A stretch of DNA of 64,000 bases from Massilia sp. H-1 (GTDB lineage Bacteria; Pseudomonadota; Gammaproteobacteria; Burkholderiales; Burkholderiaceae_D): assembly GCA_024703915.1 (NCBI GenBank), contig CP087969.1, positions 1,984,001 to 2,048,000 of the forward strand, written 5' to 3'. The notes beneath the pieces were generated by a model, which saw only the letters and a program-made list of their open reading frames with translations, was not told where the DNA came from and searched no databases. The position numbers were made by a program, and so were the translations under genes. Positions 10,109-19,477 of the stretch are shown here, piece after piece. Numbering within the stretch: the first letter of the stretch is position 1; the number at the start of each line of letters is the position of its first letter.

Positions 10109-12315
10109 TCAGTAGCGGTAGCGCAATCCGGCGACGATGGTGCGCGGGGCGCCGGGTGCGACGAAGCGACCATCCTGCGCGTGGCCTGCGTCGGCAGGAA
10201 ACAAGTTGCGCCCGACCGCGCCGAAGCTGGCGTACCTGCGGCCGGTCACATTGTTCACCCGCGCGTACACCTCCCAGCCGGGCGCCACTTCCCAGCTCGC
10301 GCGCACGTGCAGCAGGACCCGGCCTGCCACGCGCAAGTCGGCCCGCCGCGGCGTCTCGCCATCGACCGGATCGGCCGCCAGCCCGTCCTCGTTGCCCTGG
10401 GTCGGCAAGCTGGCGCTGGCATCGAGATCGGCGCCAAAGCGCCACGCGGCATTGGCCTGCCATTCCGCGCCCAGCTTGAGCGTGTGCCGGGGCAGGCCGC
10501 AGAGCGCGGTGCCACGTCGGATCTGCACCGTGCGCAGGCCGGTGAACAGAACGCCGTCGCTGTCGTAGGCCGCGTCCAGATAGCTGTAGCTGGCGCGCAC
10601 GGACCACGCGCCGCGCACCATCCGCACGCTGGCGTCGATGCCCTGATGGCGGGTCCGGTCCACATTGGCAAAGTAACCCTGGCGCGACAGGCCCGAACTG
10701 AGAAACAGGATGTCGTCGCGGTTGACGGTACAGGTAGACCGACAGGGCCGCGTGCGTGTCCGCCTGTTCGTAGCGCAGGCCGAAGCTTCGAGCGTGCGCG
10801 ACACCACCTGGCGCAGATAAGGGTCCGACTGCAGCCCGACCGGAAGCCAAGCAAGGCTGGGCGGGATCGGCGCAGCCAAGTTCGATCACGGTCGGCACCC
10901 GGTTGCCCTGCGTCGCATTCAAGGCCGCGGTCCAGCCGCCGCCCATCTCGTGCGCCAGCCCCAGCGCGGGATTGAGCCGGGTGTAGGTGAAGCGCTCAGG
11001 CTAGGCTGCGGTCCCAGCGCGGTGGTGAGCGTATTGCCGACCCGGGCCCGGTTCAGGCGCGCGGTCGCGGTCAGGTGGGTGCCGGGCGCCAGGCTCCAGG
11101 TATCGGCCGCGTACAGACCAAACGCGTGCGCCGACCCGGTCACGGAAGAAGCCGAAGCGTGCGCTCGGCGCCCTCCAGCGCCACGATCTCGCGCGCGCCG
11201 GTGATCAGGGCGTCCTGTTCGAACTGGGCGAAACGGATGCTGCTGCGATCAAAGGTGGCAGCCGGCGTCGAGCCGGTGCCGGTCGCGCCGGGCGCTCCAC
11301 TGCAGGCTGGCGCCCTGCCCCGCGCAGGCGCGAACTGGTGGTATTGAATTCGCCTTCCGGCCCGTCGTCGCCCGGCTGAGCATCGCCATTGACGGTGTCC
11401 TTGTCGCGCTGGTGCGCGCGTACACCTGGCCCGACAAAGTGGCGTTGTTTTCCAGCCGCAGGCGGCCGCGCACGGCCAGCTGCAGCATGTTGTTGCGCGT
11501 CTCGTCAGGAAAAGTGTAGGCGGTGCGCCAGTCGCTGGCGGCCATCTCGTCGGGCAGCAAGCCGTTGCCGCGCAGGCGGCTGCGCCCCGCCGTGAGAGTG
11601 GCCTGCCAGTCGGCGCGGCCACTGTCGCGCCCTACTTTCAGGAACAGGTTGCCGAGCCTACCCTGCGAATGCGCGCGCCATCCCTGTTCGCCGAACAGCG
11701 TGGCGCCGATAAAGCTGTGCCAGCCACCCGCGTGCGCCGCGCCGCGCGCCAGGTCCAGCCGCCGCCTACCGTCCTGGCCGAGCGAGGCATCGAGTTCCAG
11801 CCCCGGATCGGTGCGGCCCGATTTGGTCTCCAGCGCCAGCGCGCCGCCCAGCGTATTGAGCCCGTACAGGGGATTCGATCCCGGCACCAGGGTCAGCTTG
11901 CTGATCGCCGCCTCGGGCAGCATGTCCCAGTTGATCACGTCGCCGAACGGCTCGTTGACGCGCACCCCGTCCAGGTAAAACCGAGATGCCCTGCGAGGTG
12001 CCGAGCACGGGCGAGGCGCGAAAGCCGCGGTAGGTCAGGTCGGTCTGGAACGGGCTGCCCGAGATGTCATTCAGGTTCACGCCATCCAGACTGCGCCCCA
12101 TGAATTCGGCCAGGGTGCCGCTGCCCGAGGCGCCGATCCGGCCGCTGTCGGCCGCCTGCACCGCATACGGCAGCAGGCGCCGTTCGATGCCCGGTCCGGC
12201 GCCCGGCGCCACGCCGACCACTTCCACCGTCGCCATCGCCTCCGGCGCTTCAGCCGACGCGGACGGCATCGGCGGCCAGCAGCGCCAGCAGCAGCGCGCT
12301 GGTGCGCCGTTTCAT
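10109..12315 (-). CDS. Second TonB-dependent receptor, last gene of the cytochrome/XoxJ-like unit
   Basis: The plug domain is recognised from 'NLNDISGSPFQTDLTYRGFR', 'VRVNEPFGDVINWDMLPE' and 'PGSNPLYGLNTLGGALAL', followed by a barrel ending GLRYRY. Length is about 730 residues. Its ATG overlaps the stop of the XoxJ-like gene (ATGA), so the two are translationally coupled. The frame is broken by slips, including one near 10990. 'PFQTDLTYRGF' is typical of receptors of unknown ligand. The gene order cytochrome-binding protein-receptor suggests the substrate is needed by the quinoprotein enzyme; that is inference. Confidence 0.8.
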
Positions 12316-13139
12316 GGCGTGACGACCTGCACGCCATGCCGGGCGAAGATCGCCTTGAGTTCACCGTTGCTTAAGCCATTTCGTTGAGGGCGGCCTGCAG
12401 CAGTTTGGCCATCTCGGTGTCGTCCTTGCGCACCGCCATGCCAACCGCCCATCCGAGGCGCGGCAGGCGCTGGAAATTCACGTCATGCAGCGGATACGCC
12501 GGATCGCCGCGCATGACCGATTCGATTTCCGAGCGGTTGGCCAGCACCGCATCGAGCTCATGCGGCTGCGGAGCTTTTCCAGCGCTTCGGTGGCGCTCGG
12601 ATAGATCCTGACGCCGTCGTGGAATTTGCCGTCGCCCTCGCCCAGCATCACCATGCTTAAGCAATCGATACCTTCTCGACGCCGATTTTTTTGCCGCTCA
12701 GGGAATCGAGGCTCTCGAACACCGGCACCCGCTTCTCGCTGCGCACCAGGCGCACCGCTTCGACATGGTAGGGCGCGAAGATCGCCACCTTCGGATTCTG
12801 CGCCATCAGCCGGTTGTCGACCGGGACATGCAGCATCAGGTCGGCCGGACCGTAGCCGAGGTAGTGCCCCTTCCAGACCATGTTGCGCAGGTCGTCGTCC
12901 AGGTTTTCACCGGCCGGGAACGGCAGCAGCGTCAGGCGCAGATGGAGCTTTTGGCCAGCGCATCGGCCAGATCGATATCGATGCCCGCCCCGTTGTTCGA
13001 AAATGGCGCAAACTCGTTGTACACCGCGACCTTGAGCGCGCCGGAGGCCTGGATCTTTTGCCAGTCGGCGCGCCGGAGCGGCAAAGGCCAGTGCGGCACC
13101 GGCGGCGGCGAAGAACAGGCGAAGACGCAGGCGGTTCAT
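12312..13139 (-). CDS. MxaJ/XoxJ-like periplasmic protein, quinoprotein-associated
   Basis: A signal peptide (FFAAAGAALAFAAPARA) precedes a solute-binding fold of the family-3 type. Recognisable parts are 'NNGAGIDIDLADALAK' near residue 50, 'YLGYGPADLMLHVPVDNRL', and 'SLSGKKIGVEKVSIA', continuing after a scar at 12655 as 'GMVMLGEGDGKFHDG'. The C-terminus after the scar at 12369 ends HGVQVVTP. Length is about 275 residues. Binding-protein homologues lacking an ABC transporter occur beside PQQ dehydrogenases as MxaJ/XoxJ and are thought to help mature the enzyme. It lies between cytochrome c and the TonB receptor in one unit. Confidence 0.8.
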
Positions 13140-13148
13140 GGCGGCTCC

Positions 13149-13607
13149 TTACTTGGTTTCGCGGCGGGTTTCGAGGTAGCTCTTGATCGACCACATGGCT
13201 TCCTGATTGAAGATCCCTTCAAACGGCGGCATGTAGACCGCGCCGTTGCGCACCTTGCCGCCGCGGACGGAGCTCAGGAAATACGCGTCCATCTCCTTGA
13301 AGCAGGCTTGTTTCTTCGCTTCGTTCTTGAGGCCCACGCAGTCGCGGTCGAGCTGGCGCAGGTCGGGCGCAATGCCGCCGGAAATGGCTTCGATGCCGTG
13401 GCAGCGGGCGCAGTTCTGGTTGTAGGCCGAGGCGCCGATTTTCAGGGCCAGGCCATTCTTGCGGTACGGGTTCTCGGCCAGCCATTTGTCGCCCAGCGCG
13501 GGCAGTCCGGCGGTGTCGACGCCTTGCGGGGTGACGTTGCCGTGGGCGTGCGCCAGAGTCGAAACCAGCATGGCTGCGGCGGCGAGGGTGTGAATCAGGT
13601 GTTTCAT
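13149..13607 (-). CDS. Periplasmic cytochrome c-550, PedF/XoxG-like
   Basis: This frame of 152 residues is intact. The signal peptide (MKHLIHTLAAAAMLVSTLAHA) is followed by one heme site, CARCHG, near residue 66. A likely axial Met lies in 'VYMPPFEGIF' near 124. Extra Cys residues occur at 'DRDCVG' and 'QACFKE'. It matches the small cytochrome that accepts electrons from PQQ ethanol dehydrogenases. It is the first gene of a unit with the XoxJ-like protein (9-base gap) and a TonB receptor, behind a sigma-54 promoter. Confidence 0.88.
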   Translation of the reverse strand: MKHLIHTLAAAAMLVSTLAHAHGNVTPQGVDTAGLPALGDKWLAENPYRKNGLALKIGASAYNQNCARCHGIEAISGGIAPDLRQLDRDCVGLKNEAKKQACFKEMDAYFLSSVRGGKVRNGAVYMPPFEGIFNQEAMWSIKSYLETRRETK

Positions 13608-13649
13608 GGTTGTCTCCTGCTGATGGTTTGAATGTTTTCATCAACAGGA

Positions 13650-13664
13650 GCAATTGGCATGCCA
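13650..13664 (-). promoter_or_regulatory. Sigma-54 promoter of the cytochrome c-550 unit
   Basis: The minus strand reads TGGCAT-GCCAA-TTGC, one mismatch from consensus with correct spacing, about 44 bases before the cytochrome start. Confidence 0.8.
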
Positions 13665-13695
13665 TGTGCGCTTCCATGGCGCTTACCGAGCGGGC

Positions 13696-13712
13696 TGTCC
13701 CAAAATGGAACA
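13696..13712. promoter_or_regulatory. Candidate activator site upstream of the cytochrome promoter
   Basis: TGTCCCAAAATGGAACA is a near-palindrome (TGTcCCA-AAA-TGGaACA, six of seven pairs) about 32 bases upstream of the -24 element. A related sequence, TGTGTCAAAGTGGAACA, lies at 6827-6843. It fits an enhancer for a sigma-54 activator, but the regulator is not identified. Confidence 0.4.
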
Positions 13713-13716
13713 GGTG

Positions 13717-15157
13717 TCACATGGTGTCGGGATACAGGTGCGCCAACACGTCCTCGGCGACTGCGGCAAGGGCCGTGCGCAGCGCGCCGTCGGCGTTGTC
13801 CGCGCGGATGGCCTGCCAGATGCCTAGGCCAGGCGATCGTCGTGGCGGGCGACGGCCGCTTCGACTTCGGCCTGCCAGAAGGCGGGCGCCTCGCCTTCCA
13901 CGAAATTGCCCCGCCCCCGGCCGAAGTGCGCCACCGCCAGGTAGCGCAGCACGCTGCCGGTCAGCAGCGAACGCAGGAAGTCGTCGGCAAACGTCATGCT
14001 GGTCTGATTGCGGTCGGTACTGGCGTTAAAGCCCCACGCGGCGCCGGCCATGGTCAGCGCGCCCACCACGCCGCCCAGCAAGGCGCCGGCGCCCGAAGGT
14101 CAGGCCGCCCGCCATCAGGTCGGCCGACAGGCCGGTCGCCGCACCCGACACCACCGCGCCCCCACAATCCGGCCTGCGCCTTGTCGACCGGCGCGCGCAC
14201 CTTGAAATTGTCGCGCACGCGGGCGTGGATCTTGAGCGCGTTGCCGGGGTCGAGGCGGTGCAGGCGCAGCAGCTCGCGGGTGCTCTCGCCGATCTGTTCC
14301 TCGAGCCGCGCGACCAGCGCCGCCATCGCTTTTTCCTGACGCTGCTGTTCGGCCGATTGCTTCAGGCCGACCACCTTCATCGCGCTGTGCACGAAGCCTT
14401 TGTCTTCCGGGTCCACGGTCTGGCTGTCGCGCGCGGCGGCAGCCAGCACGGCCGCCAGCACGTCCATGGCGGCGCCGAAACGGCGCTGGTTATCGGCCTG
14501 CCACACCGCCAGCAGGCGCGCGTAGCCGTCGCGCCGGGCCGGATCGATCAGTGTGCCCGCCGCTTCGTAGAACACGCGTTCGTGCACCCAGCAGCGCGCA
14601 AAGGCGTCCAGCGCCAGCACCTCGCGCACGATGCCGAACTGGCGCAGATGGGTTTTCCAGCGTTCGAGTTCCGCCAGTTCGGCGGCGGCAGGACGCGGCG
14701 GCCCCACCTGGTTGAGCAGCACCATCACGGGTTTGCCGAGCCAGGCGAGGATCTTCATTTCGGCAGGCAGATAGCCCGCATCCTGGGGCAGTTCGGCCGA
14801 ATTGACGAGGTACAGCACGACGTCGGCCGCGTCCCTGGCCGTGCGCAGCGCCTGCTGGCTGAGCCAGAACGGCTTGTCGCGGTAGCGGTCGAACACTTCG
14901 CGCAGGAACCAGCCGATCGGGTTGCCGGACAATTCCAGCCGCCGCAGCAGGCGCACCGAATCGCCAAAGCCGGGCGTGTCCCACAGCGACAGCGTATCAC
15001 CCTGCGCCGTTTCGATCAGGGTGTGCGATTCGGCCAGCACCGTCACGTGCGCGGCGTCACGCACTTCGCCCACGTCCATGCCGATCAGGGTTCTGGCCAG
15101 CGTGGTCTTGCCGTTGTTGGTATGCGAAATCAGCGCAAACTGGATATGCTCGCTCAT
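13717..15157 (-). CDS. DUF3482 GTPase-like protein
   Basis: The ATG at 15157 gives an N-terminus MSEHIQFALISHTNNGKTT, which contains a P-loop (SHTNNGKTT). Further GTPase motifs are 'LWDTPGFGDS' (G3, near residue 55) and 'LLNQVG' (G4-like, near 150). The C-terminal half has hydrophobic Gly-rich segments ('LLGGVVGALTMAGAAWGF') that probably associate with membrane. Length is about 480 residues. Scars or slips near 14098 and 13826 break the frame. It is paired with the DUF2868 gene upstream, a known association of unknown function. Confidence 0.8.
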
Positions 15158-16621
15158 GACACTTTCGACAGGCGCAGGTTGGCTGCGCTGATCGGGCTCG
15201 TAGCGCTTCGGATCGATCAGGTTGACCACCGTGGCAGGCGCGCCGTGGAATTCGCAAAAGCGCAGCCACAGGTCGATGCGCTCGATCAGGCGCATGTTGT
15301 CGCTGCGGTCGAGCAGGCTCGATTCGTCGATCATCACCGTCACGCCGTGCCGTGAATGGCGCACCAGGTAGTCGAGGAACACGCCATGATTTTCTTTTCG
15401 GGCGTGGCGGCCAGATTGAACAGCGCGACCGTGCAGGTGACGGTGGGGTCGTCCAGGCTCACTTCGCGCAGCGCCACTTCGGGCGGCTCGCCGTATTCGG
15501 TGGCCGGGCGCAGCAGCACGCGCGCCTGGTCGCCATACAACATGAGCGACAGTTCGCTCAAGCCCTTGTGACGCACCTCGTCCACGGTAAAACTATAAGG
15601 CAGCACGCGCAGCAGGGCCGGGCCGCCCAGGCTCTAGCCTGCTCGTCCAGGCGGCGGAAATACGGCTGGCCCAGATCGATCGGGGAAATTCGTGCGCAGG
15701 GCCCGCGCGCGCCCAGTGGCACAAGAACGCCAGCACCAGGCGGGGCAGCACGACCAGCAGCAGCAGCGTGGCCGCGTACAGGTGCACCCAGCGCGCCATG
15801 CCTACTGCCGACGGTGGCTGCAGAAAAGCGCAGCGCTCGATATCGGCCAGCGTGAAGCCGTGCAGGGGCAGCAAATTCAAGGCCGGTGCGAACAGCAGCG
15901 ACAGGATGGCGTGGACCTGGGCGCCGTCGAGGAAGGTGCTTTCCCAGCCTACCCGGTATTCGGTCAGCAGGCCGCGCGCGTACAGCGACAGCATGGCGCC
16001 GGCCGCGAACATGGCCGCCGCCAGGTGCAGCGTGCGCGCGAGCCGGGCCCGGTTCAGGCGCGCTGAGGGCCGACCACTGCAGCGCAAAGTCAGCCAGGCC
16101 CGCCGCCAGCGCATGCGGCAGCTTGCCCAGTAATTTGGACGGCAGCCTGACCGCCAGCGCCGGAATGAAATCGATCAGGCGCGCGCCGCGCCGCAGCGAC
16201 GGCATCAGGCGCCACACGACGAGGAACAGGTAGATGGCCAGATTCCAGCCGATGATGCCCAGCAGGGGCGCCGACAGCAGATCGACCCGGTGCGGATCGC
16301 CGATCCGGTCCAGGCCCGCGCCCAGCAGGAAGGCGACCGGCGGCAGCGCCAGCGACAGCGCCACCATGGCGCTGCGGCGCGCCAGGAAGCCGCCCAGCGC
16401 CGGCATCCGTTCGCCGAGCCGTTTGAGAATTTGTTCCGAGCGCTGTTCGAGGAAGTGCGCGGACGTGACGGCGGTGCCGCTTTCGGACGCCTGCCACTGC
16501 GCCAGTTCGCGCGCTGCGGCTGGCGTACTTGCAGGTCGTCCGCGCTCAACACTTCGCGTTTCACATCGGCCGTTTCGATGGCGCGCACCAGCACGACGGC
16601 GCGGGCAACTTGTTCGTTCAT
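15154..16621 (-). CDS. DUF2868 membrane protein
   Basis: The N-terminus begins MNEQVARAVVLVRAIETAD. Membrane helices are visible at 'MVALSLALPPVAFLLGAGL', 'LLGIIGWNLAIYLFLVV' and further on. A cytosolic tail of about 150 residues includes 'VRHSRHGVTVMIDESSLL'. As written, the tail is in one open frame with the GTPase start, giving either a fusion or a hidden one-base slip. In the +1 frame a TGA overlaps the GTPase ATG, the usual arrangement for this pair, so I end the gene there. A scar near 15638 and slips near 16520, 16490, 16070 and 15380 break the frame. Confidence 0.75.
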
Positions 16622-16766
16622 GCTGATCCTGTTCTTGGATGAAAAGACAACATTGACCGCCAATTGTGCCCGATTTTGCCCCGCTGCGGGGTGGCGCGCA
16701 TCAGGCGTTTTTTCGAGTGTGCTATCTTATCGTGGCGAAATCTTGTCAACAATTCACTAAATTCCC

Positions 16767-17800
16767 ATGCCTATTCCATCGATTCCAGCTACCGCCAACC
16801 CATCCCTGCGCGCCGACCTGCAACGCGCATCGACAACAAGACCAAGCCGCCCGGCAGCCTGGGCCTGCTCGAAGCGCTGGCGCTCCAGCTTGGCCTGGTC
16901 CAGCAGACGGTGGACGTCGCGGTCCGCCAGCCTAAGCCATCCTGGTGTTCGCGGCCGACCATGGCGTGGTCGAGGAAGGCATTTCGGCCTATCCGCAAAG
17001 CGTGACCTGGCAAATGGTGGAAAACTTCCTGACCGGCGGCGCCGCCATCAACGTGCTGGCGCGCCAGAGCGGCTGCGCGCTGCAGGTGGTCGATGCGGGC
17101 GTCAACCACGACTTCGGCGCACGCGCCACGCTGCTCGACCGCAAGGTCGGTCCGGGCACCGCCAACTTCGCACGCCAGGCCGCGATGAGCGCCGACGACT
17201 GCGCGCGCCATCGAACATGGCCGCCAGATCGCGCTCGCCCTGGAAGGCAACGTGGTCGGCTTCGGCGAGATGGGGATCGGGAACACGACCGCCGCCGCCG
17301 CGCTGATGCACAAGATGACCGGCGTACCGGTGGCCGAATGCGTGGGCGCTTAAGCACCGGTCTGTCGCGCGACGGCATCCTGCACAAGCAGAAGGTCATC
17401 GAGGCGGCCGTGGCAAAACACGCGGGCGTGAGCGAGCCGCTCGACGTGCTGGCCACCTTCGGCGGTTTCTGAAATCGCGATGATCGCTTCGCGCCATGCT
17501 GGGCGCGGCCGAAAGCCGCAAGGTCCTGCTGATCGACGGCTTCATCGTCACCAGCGCGCTGCTGGTCGCGGCCAGACTGCAGCCTAAGCCATTCTCGACT
17601 ACTGCGTGTTCTCGCACTGCTCGGACGAACACGGCCACCGCCGCATGCTGGCGCACCTGGAAGCGCGGCCGCTGCTGAACCTGGGCCTGCGCCTGGGCGA
17701 AGGTACGGGTTGCGCACTGGCCCTGCCGCTGCTGGGCGCGGCCGCCGCCTTCCTGCGCGAAATGGCCACCTTCGAATCGGCCCAGGTCAGCGACAAGTGA
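16767..17800 (+). CDS. cobT: Nicotinate-nucleotide:dimethylbenzimidazole phosphoribosyltransferase CobT
   Basis: It activates the lower ligand of B12 by forming alpha-ribazole phosphate. Family motifs are '[11 protein letters not shown]' near residue 25, '[17 protein letters not shown]', '[14 protein letters not shown]', '[16 protein letters not shown]', and '[17 protein letters not shown]' with the catalytic Glu. Length is about 343 residues, normal for the family. Scars near 16930, 17347 and 17583 and slips near 16828, 17208 and 17470 break the frame. cobS follows after 9 bases and cobC after that, so the three form one unit for nucleotide-loop assembly, upstream of the riboswitch-controlled operon. 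Confidence 0.93.
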
Positions 17801-17809
17801 AGCGTAAGC

Positions 17810-18591
17810 ATGGGCTACCTCGTCCACCAGCTGCGGCTGTTCTTCATCGCGCTGCAGTTCTTCACGCGCCTGCCGATTCCGCGCTGGGTGGGTTTCGAGG
17901 CCCCGTGGCTGCAGCACGCGTCGCGCTACTTTCCGCTGGTCGGGATCGTGGTGGCGGCGCTGGCGGCCGCCGTCTACTGCGCAGCAAGCGCCCTGTGGTC
18001 CGCGCCGGTGGCGGTGCTGCTGTCGACCGCGGCCTAAGCATCTACCTGACCGGCGCCTTCCACGAAGACGGCTTCGCCGACATGTGCGACGGCTTCGGCG
18101 GCGGCATGACGCGCGAGCGGGTCATGGAGATCATGAAGGATTCGCGCATCGGCACTTACGGTGCGGTTGGCGCGGGTTTGCTGATCGCGCTCAAGTGCGC
18201 GCTGCTGTCGTCCATGGACAGCGCTGCCGCGATCGCCGCGCTGTTCATCGCGCATCCGCTGTCACGCTTTGCCGCCACCGCGCTGATCTGGAAGCTCGAG
18301 TACGCGCGGACGAAGGCAAGGCCAAGCCCATGGCGCAGCAGATGACGACCGGCGAATTCATCACCGCTTGCGCCTGCGCTCTGGCGCCCCTGCTGGCGAT
18401 CGGCGCCGTCGGCGCTTCTGCCTGGGGCGCACTCGGCGCGGCCGTGCTGGCGACGGCCGCAGCTGCCGCATGGCTGGCGTCCAAGTTCGTGCGCCGCATC
18501 GGCGGCTACACGGGGCGACTGCCTGGGCGCCGTCCAGCAGGTGACGGAGGTGGCGATCTACCTGTGCCTGGCGGCCAGTCTGGCGCGCTAG
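17810..18591 (+). CDS. cobS: Adenosylcobinamide-GDP ribazoletransferase CobS
   Basis: This membrane enzyme joins adenosylcobinamide-GDP to alpha-ribazole, the last step of B12 assembly. Signature blocks are 'FFIALQFFTRLPIPRW' at the N-terminus, 'TGAFHEDGFADMCDGFGGG' near residue 80, 'MKDSRIGTYG' near 105, and 'RIGGYTGDCLGAVQQ' near the C-terminus. Several helices are evident. Length is about 260 residues. A scar near 18034 and slips near 18310 and 18520 break the frame. It ends two bases before the cobC start. Confidence 0.93.
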
Positions 18592-18593
18592 CC

Positions 18594-19136
18594 ATGCGCC
18601 TGCACCTGGTGCGCCACCTGACGCCGCAAGTCGACGCCGGTGTGTGCTACGGCCGCACCGATCTTGGCGTCGATCCGGCGCTGGAGGCGCTGGCCCTGCC
18701 GGACCTGCGCCTTGCTCTCCCGCGCGGCGTGCCCCTCATTTCCAGTCCCCTGCGCCGCTGCGCCTCGCTGGCCGCCGGCCTGCACCAGCAGGTGCGCTTC
18801 GACGCCCGCCTGGCCGAACTCGATTTCGGCAGCTGGGAGATGCGGCGCTGGGAAGACATCGCCCGCGCCGAGATCGACGCCTGGGCCGCCGACGTGGTCC
18901 ACTACCGGCCGGGTGGCGGCGAAAGCGTGATCGACATGGCGCGCCGGATCGTCGATTTTTACGACAGCATGCGCAGCGCCGGACACGATGCGGCAACCGT
19001 CGTCTGCCACGCCGGGGCGATCCGTCTGCTGCTGGCGCGCCAGCGCAGCGCCGACCCGGAATGCATGGCGCGCGAGGCCGCCGAACATCCGCATCCCATC
19101 GCCTACGGCGGGGTCGTCGTCATCGACTGTGTATAA
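18594..19136 (+). CDS. cobC: Alpha-ribazole phosphatase, histidine phosphatase family
   Basis: The frame of 180 residues is intact. The N-terminal LVRH motif (residues 5-8, catalytic His) and 'LISSPLRRCA', 'ELDFGSWEMRRWEDI' and 'VVCHAGAIRLLL' place it in the phosphoglycerate-mutase-like phosphatase family. It dephosphorylates alpha-ribazole phosphate before or after joining. It is the last gene of the cobT-cobS-cobC unit; the cobalamin riboswitch begins just after its stop. Confidence 0.88.
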   Translation: MRLHLVRHLTPQVDAGVCYGRTDLGVDPALEALALPDLRLALPRGVPLISSPLRRCASLAAGLHQQVRFDARLAELDFGSWEMRRWEDIARAEIDAWAADVVHYRPGGGESVIDMARRIVDFYDSMRSAGHDAATVVCHAGAIRLLLARQRSADPECMAREAAEHPHPIAYGGVVVIDCV

Positions 19137-19142
19137 TTGGCA

Positions 19143-19410
19143 CGTTTTGGTGCCCGCACGCATGTCCATGTGTGCAGTTAAACGGGAAACACGAAGCCTT
19201 TCAAGCTAACGTGTGCTGCCCCCGCAACGGTAAGCAAGTGTCGTCCCACGGACGACGAGCCGTCTCGAACAACCACTGTGCAAACCGCATGGGAAGGTGA
19301 GACGGCCGCACTTGCCAGCCCGGATACCGGCCAGACAGGTGGAAGTGTGCGAACGGGGGATGTTCATGACGACGGCCGGAATGCGTTCCGCCCAGTCGTT
19401 GTGTCCTCAT
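19143..19410 (+). ncRNA. Cobalamin riboswitch
   Basis: The region after cobC carries the B12 aptamer hallmarks in order: the GCCCCCGCAACGGTAAGC segment at about 19216-19233, paired arms either side, and the B12 box AGCCCGGATACCGGCC at 19317-19332. An expression-platform hairpin, CGGAA-tgcg-TTCCG, follows near 19377. It sits about 70 bases upstream of btuB, so B12 binding should repress the whole uptake and synthesis operon downstream. Outer ends are approximate. Confidence 0.9.
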
Positions 19411-19477
19411 GCGCGCAGTTCTGTTCAATCCGGCCTACGGGGAACTCGGCCGGTTGCATCCTTATTTTAGAATTGCC

